From Tetranychus cinnabarinus (lineage: Eukaryota > Arthropoda > Arachnida > Trombidiformes > Tetranychidae), in the NCBI GenBank assembly GCA_022266195.1, contig WHVY01000010.1, forward strand, positions 1,190,501 to 1,254,500: a DNA stretch of 64,000 bases. The letters run 5' to 3'. Positions 57,472 to 64,000 of this stretch are shown one piece after another; positions within the stretch are counted from its first letter, which is position 1, and each line of letters starts with the position of its first letter. A program made the translations under genes and the position numbers. The notes below the pieces were generated by a model that did no database searches, was not told the DNA's origin, and was given only the letters and a program-made list of their open reading frames with translations.

Positions 57472-59091
57472 ATGGATTACAACAGCAACGATTTCTGTAA
57501 TAATTCCAGTGATAAAAGTGACTATCAAAGGCCAACATCTCCTGATGAACGAGAATCCGTCTCATTACCTCCTCTCAATGCAATGGCTTTCACTATACCA
57601 CTAGATGAGCCTAAAGTTAAATGGAAAGGTAAAAATTTCAGTATAAAAGATGCTATTCGAAAGTTTGCCCCTCCAAAGCCAGATACCATTGAAAAACAAC
57701 GTCCAATCAAGTCAAGATCAAGTGATACCGAAAAAAATACTTCCAAATCAAAAGACAAGTTGATTAAAGATGACAAAGGAAAGATACCTAAAGAACCTGA
57801 AGGTCATGTTAGTGATAGTGCATCCTACTTGATTCAAAGAATGCTTAATGATGAATCTCAACAACTACAATGGTAAATTATTCTCACATGGAAAGTTTAA
57901 TTTTTTTCCCAAGACATGAATTTAATTCTATTTTTTCCTCTGTTTTATTTTTCGTTTTCTTTACAGTGACAATATGGATGATAGAGATACTGAAAGGTCC
58001 AATCTGAAAAGATCAGATAGTAAACGGAAAGTTAGAGACTCTGTTAATAGTGCTAAGCGTTCTTCTTCAGTTAATGGATGCATTGGTGAAAAAGATTCAG
58101 GTGTCTGTGATGATAAAAGTGAGTCAGGAACTTATACTTTGGACAAAAATGATCCTGTTGTTGAGGAGGCAAGAAGAAGGATTGACCAAGTATTTGGTGT
58201 TCCCAGTGATTCTAATCAACTATTTCCGTCCTCTTCAAGCCTAGATAGGATGACATCTTCTCTAGCCTCTATTTCTGCCCTTAAGTCTCTTCTTTCATCA
58301 CCATCAAAAGCCGAGGTTAACCTGTATAGCTCTTCTGCAACTATAAATCGATCATCAAATGATCAACGTCGTCAATCAGACACTAAACCTCCTTTAGTTA
58401 ATTCAACATTTCTCAATTCCAGAGTCAACGTAAGCTGTCCATCAAGTAACCCTGGTAGTGATAGTGAATCAAATAGTTATCCCATTGTTAAACCACAAAG
58501 AAAGCACAATTATAAGTCTGAAGATGCTGATGCAAGTAAAGATCAGTCTTCCATGTGGAGCCGTAAAAACTCAATGGACCGCAGCTCAATACGTAACAGA
58601 ACCCATTCTTTCACAAAGAAATCATCACAATCTCCATCATCATCTCCTACTCCTTCGTCAATATTGAGAGCATCGGGTGTACCATCAGGCTCGACAAAAG
58701 CCTACACAAGCGGATCAGCGATTAATCTAACAAATCAAGGATGTGATAAACTCAAGAGAGTTAACAGTAACCAAAGAAATGGTTCAGACATTGATCTTGG
58801 AGATGATGATACAAATAGTCTTAAATCAGATGCATCGAATGCATCAACAGAGCCCAGTTCAGGTTCTGGACAGTGTAAATCATTAGATAATTCAAATAAG
58901 ACATCGATGCGCTTTAATCGTGCATTCGCACTAAGAAGGGCCAAGCTTGGTATGGATACTCTCGGAGTCCCATTAAATTTAACAGCAGAGCGTCAAGCTC
59001 ACCACAACTCAATCTTGGAATCTCGAAGTAATCCAAGATCTACACCTAGTCCTACATTCAATCGTAGTGATGGAGGAAGATTTAGTTTAAG
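57472..59091 (+). CDS. CEP170: CEP170-like centrosomal protein, partial (N-terminal and middle part)
   Basis: Coding exons are 57472-57872 and 57967-59091, about 509 residues, ending at a donor (TTTAAG then GTATGA) in phase 2. Motifs match vertebrate CEP170 in order: AMAFTIPLDEP...IKDAIRKF near 38-65, SYLIQRML near 120, GTYTLDKNDPVVEEARRRID (188-207) then QVFGV, and NRAFALRRAKLG just before 462. CEP170 sits at subdistal centriole appendages and binds microtubules. Between motifs the protein is Ser/Asn-rich and disordered. The N-terminal FHA domain of vertebrate CEP170 is missing. The C-terminal microtubule-binding part is not visible. If the last donor were skipped, the protein would stop at 59131. 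Later exons probably lie beyond 64000 or at the candidate 61002-61203. Confidence 0.75.
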
Positions 59092-61001
59092 GTATGAACA
59101 CCATTTTTCAAACTTCAAGCTACATTATTAATGATAATCGAATTGATCTCATTTTTTAGAAGAAGTTCTACTTATCTAAAAATCATTAACTTGATTCTGT
59201 TCGAGTAAATTGTTTAAGGCAATTGTCAATAACCCTAAAGATATACTGTTTATATCCCATGAGTTTCTGTTTTTGTTTCATCAGCTGAAAATATCAACAA
59301 ATTTTAACAGTTGAATTGTGTTGACATTTTATCTTACAATTGTTAGTGTCTGCTGATTTTAACCTTTTAATTTCAACTCATTTCATCCTTACAACCTCAA
59401 TGACAATAATGAAACAATATTTCAATTTCAAACTCTAATCAAGTAAACCTCAAACAAATATCAACTCATGAGAATCAGACACTGATAAGATCTTAATTTT
59501 CTCATGAATCATGAATTAGATTTCTCTTATAATGACTGCTCAATGGATAAATCATTTTCTCCTTTAACTAAATTTTTAACTGTCATAATGAACTCCACCA
59601 ATTATTAAACCATTATAATAGTTGACACTCTATGTTTTGTATAATGATTGAAATTTAACTGTCACTTTAATAATTGAGCTGAACATATCTGATGGGAAAT
59701 AAATTAGCGTGATTGAAATTAACAACAATAGAGATTTAGGTAACAGTAAAAAACTTAACATCTCAATGATAACTTAATTTTTTCATTAGCTGATCACTTT
59801 GCCAAACCTTTTACCGTCAACAAACATTCATTGAAGTGAAGAAGAAAAATTCAACAAAAATCAGAAAAAGGATAACAAAATCCTGAAAGTAAACATCATT
59901 TTTTTGCAAAATGGTGCTGTACGCTTGCTATTTAATCATCATCATCTTACCACGTCAATCAACAGTTGTTTACATCATTGTTATTGTGATTAAATTTTTA
60001 CTTTCTTTGCTATTCCATTTAGCATCATAATGAAAGGATGTATTTACGGTTTCATCAAGTCCACCCTTTAATCAGTCTTGATGATGTTTATACTTCACCT
60101 GTATCAGTATAATTTTGTACTTTTTTCACCTCATCATCTTTCATCAAATGGTAATTTAGCCAGCTAATTTATATTACCTTTTTATTCAGCTAATATTGAC
60201 CATTTTCATGTAAAAATGATTCCTGATAAAGTCAATTGACTTTGTCAATTATCATCTATTCAAACCTGCAAATCTGAAAACCAGTTTACCATTTAAAATT
60301 CATCAGTTTCCGTTCAATCTACTGTAACTTTTACACCATTTTTTACCTGGTTAACTGATTCTTATTACACCATTTAAGATGAAATATTAATGAAAAATGA
60401 TATTATTCATAGCTTCTTGCTGTTTCTAACCATAATTACATGTAAATCATTTCGTTATGAATATCATTCAAGTAACTCTTTTTTTGATTATTCACTTCAA
60501 TGCTTTTCAGATTGAATCAGTTGATCAACATTTTTTTCATCTCAATCTCCTTCAAATGTCAGTTGATCAACTAAATCGTTAACTAATCACCATAAAAACC
60601 TGAAAGATTTAACAAAGGATTGCTTTGCTAACTGTAAACTTGATGTTCACCAAATGTTCAGGATACAAATGAACAATTGTTTTAACAATTACATAAGATG
60701 AAACTGCAATGAATATTTGTTGCTCTTTTGGCTGAAAAAAGTAAATTTAATTCAATTGATGTTGATTATCCAGCTATTTTTTGTTGTTAAATTGAGTTAA
60801 ATTTTTGTCAAGTCAGCTTTACCATTACAATCAGTCATAGCTATTGATCTAAAATTTGTTGAATGATTAATTGATTGTCTGACAGGTAAACTGCGCTATT
60901 TAATTGTTAAACTGTGACTACATTGGTTTGCTTGATTTCACTTAATTTGCTATACCAACAAGATTGCTACAATTTTCATCACTTTTTCACTTCCCTTACA
61001 G
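59092..61001. other. Probable intron of the CEP170-like gene
   Basis: AT-rich, without a supported gene. A 16-bp palindrome (AAAGTCAATTGACTTT) lies near 60228-60243. Confidence 0.45.
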
Positions 61002-61203
61002 GTCAATATATTTTATGATATATGATAAAGCGTTGTTTTTTTATAGCAACATTAGAGACAGCGAAAGTCAATTCAGAATCTATAAGTTAATTGACTATAT
61101 TAGTTGTATTTTAATTGGCATCATGACCAAATCACCATCAAACCAATTTTATCAACGAGTAAAGATCGTGATTGGATTGACTAACAAGCCATTCATGCCT
61201 TGA
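61002..61203 (+). CDS. Candidate terminal exon of the CEP170-like gene
   Basis: A pyrimidine-rich acceptor (CACTTCCCTTACAG) precedes a frame that joins in phase with the donor at 59091 and stays open for about 68 codons to TGA. The product is rich in Ile, Tyr and Phe and does not resemble the CEP170 C-terminus, so the match in phase may be chance. Confidence 0.2.
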
Positions 61204-64000
61204 ATAACCTTTATTGAAACCATTTCTTGGGAACAACTTTATTCAATCACAATTGTTAAGTTAATTTCTTATACTATTTTAATTTTAACTATTTACTTAC
61301 CAATTTATATTTATTAACATTCAACTCGTTCTATTGATTTGTTGATTGAATCTAAATAGAAACCGGCACTAAAATGATTCAAATCAAAAGCAACTTCCAT
61401 CACTATTTTGGTAACTTTTCATTTTTCAAAATTACTAAACTTTCGTCAGTAAATATCATTATTGTAATGCAATTGTAATAATTTGCAAATTGGTTAAAAA
61501 GTTAAACTAAAAACTTAACCAAACGCCATCTTAAGCATTGCATCGAAGGCAAAAATTTAAAGCGACTTCGAAGGTGAAACTTGAAATTTCGGGGTTTTTT
61601 CTGTGTTGAATTGGCAATGACTAACAGCCTTGTTAAATATCAATGTCCTATTGACCGTGAGATAATGATTAGACTTATCGTTTCACTGAACACTCTGTAA
61701 TTTTGAACAGTTAAAGCAAAATGAATTGCAACGTTGAAACGTAAATAATCACTAAATAATCTTGCATTGACCTGTAACAGGTATGTTTGTTGAACCGTTG
61801 TTCCTGCCAAAATAATGATTGCTTTTTTGCTCAAAAAAACCATTGAGCTTATCCAGTGAATAAAACTTCACTTTTTTTTCTCGCTCAACTCATTATCCAT
61901 TAAATGTCCCTTTTTGTTGTTACACCAAGCAACATGTTACCAGAAAAATTGGTAAAATGAAGGGTTAAAAGGGTGAACAAGTCTACCATTTTATTTAATA
62001 ACCAATGTGCTGTAAACAAAATGATTACTTGATGTTTCACTTTTCAAACAGTAAACAAAATAAATCTCAACACGTTTTCACAATTGAATTTATTTCCACT
62101 TTAATGTTGTTGATGGTTTACAATGTTGAGAGTAAAATTTTAATCTATATTTAAATCTAATTTGGCAGCGTTAATCAATGTTAATCAAGCTTATTAAACT
62201 TGCAGCTTCTTGATTGTCATGCACAGAAGCCCATGCTAGAAGGAAAAGTTTTAATTGTGAATCAACTCTTCAATCGATTCACTTTGTTTGAGTAACAAGT
62301 GCGTGCTCAAGTCTTTTGGCCTTTTTCATGGATTTAATGAAAAAATGTTCACTTGACTTTTCAGGTCACTTGACGGACAATTTGTTCACCATTGAAATCA
62401 ACTTGAATTAACATCAATTGACTGTAATTTTATTTACTCAACTCAACAAAACTCATTTAATAGCTCTGTAGTTTGAATCTCCAATCATCCAAATGATCAA
62501 CTTTTGACCTTCTCTTGACATTTCATTTCACTAACCACAATTAACACTTGCTGATCATTAATGGTCATAAACATATATGATTACAGTAAATACATATTGT
62601 CCGATTGAGTGGTTGTTTTGACCGTCTACAGTTAACATCATTTCAATGTTTTTAATTTTAAGTTTAAACCTTGTTTCCAAGTCTAATTCAGAGTCTTTTT
62701 TAGGTTAGTAAAATGTTTCTCGAGTTAAACACCCAAAAGTAACTTGACATAATTGAACTTGAGCCAAACAATTGAAATTGTTTACTTTGGTGATTGAAAA
62801 AAGCCTAAACTACAATTTATATTTAGAGGTTATTCTTGAAACCATTCTGGTGATTGTTGATTGTTTATTATTATCATTATTATTCTTGGATTACATTATC
62901 ATGAATGTTAATTAACAGCTAACCTGATCATTTAAATAACCCATCAATTTTTCACACCTTGATTTTAATCACCAACAATTTGTTTGCCCTTTTTTCAGTT
63001 AATATTTCATTGATTAATGGTGAAATAAGCAACAATCAATTTTCCAATTATCTTTCACCTATTATTATTCAATATTTTGATAAATATAGTTTAACAATCA
63101 ATTGACTTGACTTCACTTGACAATTCAAAGATTGTATTGTTACTGAAATGCCTGAAATGAAGGATTGATTTCACTAATGTAATTTGATCAAGCTTCAGCT
63201 ATTAAGTGAAAATGCTTTCAACTGACTCACTAAATATGATTTTAATATCATGTTATTAAAACCTGATAAAATTTTCATGTTTATTGTATTGAAAAGGTAA
63301 ACCTTTTCATGCCTTTTTTTGGTGGGAAAAAAATGGAATACTTTGAATATTATTTAAAAGGTAAATTGTTTGGCATTTTTATCATTATTATTAGAATTTT
63401 TATGTTGGAATTTCCATTTTAATTGATTGAATTGAAACAATCTTTTTGATTGACTTTTGATGCTCAATTATTTTAGATATGATTGACTTCAGCCTTTTAT
63501 GGCCCATCATTGGATGAAAGTCAAAATTTTCAGAATTCACTTTCATTTTCTCAACTAACCTTGATTACTTTCACTTAAACTCCTACGCTTTCTGTAAACT
63601 CAAATTAACTATTTTCCATTTTTCCATTTAATCATCTTCTGATTCAGGTTCAAGTTTTCAGATTTTCAGAAAATCAGAAAACCTTAAATAAAATGGTAAC
63701 CCAATGTTGACACATTCAGTTTAAGTCTTCCTCATTTGCCAATATAAATCAGTTTTATGTTTGTTTGCTGTTACACTAATCGATTGGTGTTATCAACAAT
63801 TAGGCCAAACTGGTGAAAACGCTCATAAATCAGTTTTCCCTCATTGAGCAAAAGAAGGTTGATAGTACAATTAACGAAAGTGAGTTTCATCATGACAAAA
63901 ATATCAGCAACTCGATACATTTGGGAATAAGATGAAACTGTAAACAATCAACCCAAAGGATTCATTTTTAATGTTGATTGGATAAAATATTAATCTGGTT
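61204..64000. other. AT-rich non-coding DNA to the window end
   Basis: No gene is supported. It may be intron of the CEP170-like gene. It contains a minus-strand AGATGGCGT site at 61523-61531. Confidence 0.5.
61523..61531 (-). promoter_or_regulatory. AGATGGCGT motif
   Basis: The fifth exact AGATGGCG copy in the window, on the minus strand, in the DNA downstream of the CEP170-like exons. Confidence 0.25.

Noticed and set aside
61640..61843. Minus-strand frame of 67 codons
   Set aside because: No motif, start context or neighbouring splice site supports it.

Overview
The window is a nuclear piece of an animal genome. The DNA is AT-rich (roughly two-thirds or more A+T by eye). Most genes are split by GT-AG introns, many only 65-85 nt long and a few 0.7-2.3 kb. 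Signals are eukaryotic: TATA boxes, AATAAA sites and mitochondrial or ER targeting sequences. A juvenile-hormone/microsomal-type epoxide hydrolase, short introns and a non-LTR retrotransposon suggest an arthropod, perhaps a mite, but that is inference. I saw no tRNA, rRNA, CRISPR array or bacterial gene layout.

Left third (1-18 kb): a complete four-exon sorbitol dehydrogenase gene (+, 2547-4286); a ceramide kinase gene (-, 10718 down to 7021) whose PH-like region and catalytic core are present but whose C-terminal exons I cannot find; an apparently intact non-LTR retrotransposon (-, about 11510-15905) with two overlapping ORFs; and a PIN-domain ribonuclease of the SWT1 type (+, 17016-18170).

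Middle third (18-43 kb): pyruvate dehydrogenase kinase (+, four exons), epoxide hydrolase (-, four exons), apoptosis-inducing factor AIFM1 (-, two exons), a regulator of microtubule dynamics (RMDN) TPR protein (+, one exon), a small single-pass membrane protein (-) and a serine/histidine-rich protein with a C-terminal membrane anchor (-). A lone 102-nt exon with good splice sites (33563-33664, -) belongs to a gene I could not assemble.

Right third (43-64 kb): a D-type cyclin (+, four exons) without the usual N-terminal RB-binding motif or C-terminal degron tail; a small putative secreted peptide (+, 51978-52169); a ZSWIM7/SWS1 recombination factor (-, four exons including a 16-nt microexon) sharing a 269-bp divergent promoter with a BACURD/KCTD10-type BTB adaptor (+, four exons); and the front part of a CEP170-like centrosomal protein (+) that lacks the N-terminal FHA domain and runs on beyond its last visible donor site.

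The genes form no operon or obvious pathway. They are mostly conserved single-copy housekeeping genes spaced by 0.3-6 kb of AT-rich DNA. Points most worth a second look: a 78-bp duplicated block at 40683 and at the cyclin D start codon; five AGATGGCG motifs in the right half; the intact retrotransposon; the ZSWIM7 microexon; the incomplete CERK and CEP170-like genes; the orphan exon; and several unrecognised small ORFs with signal or membrane segments.
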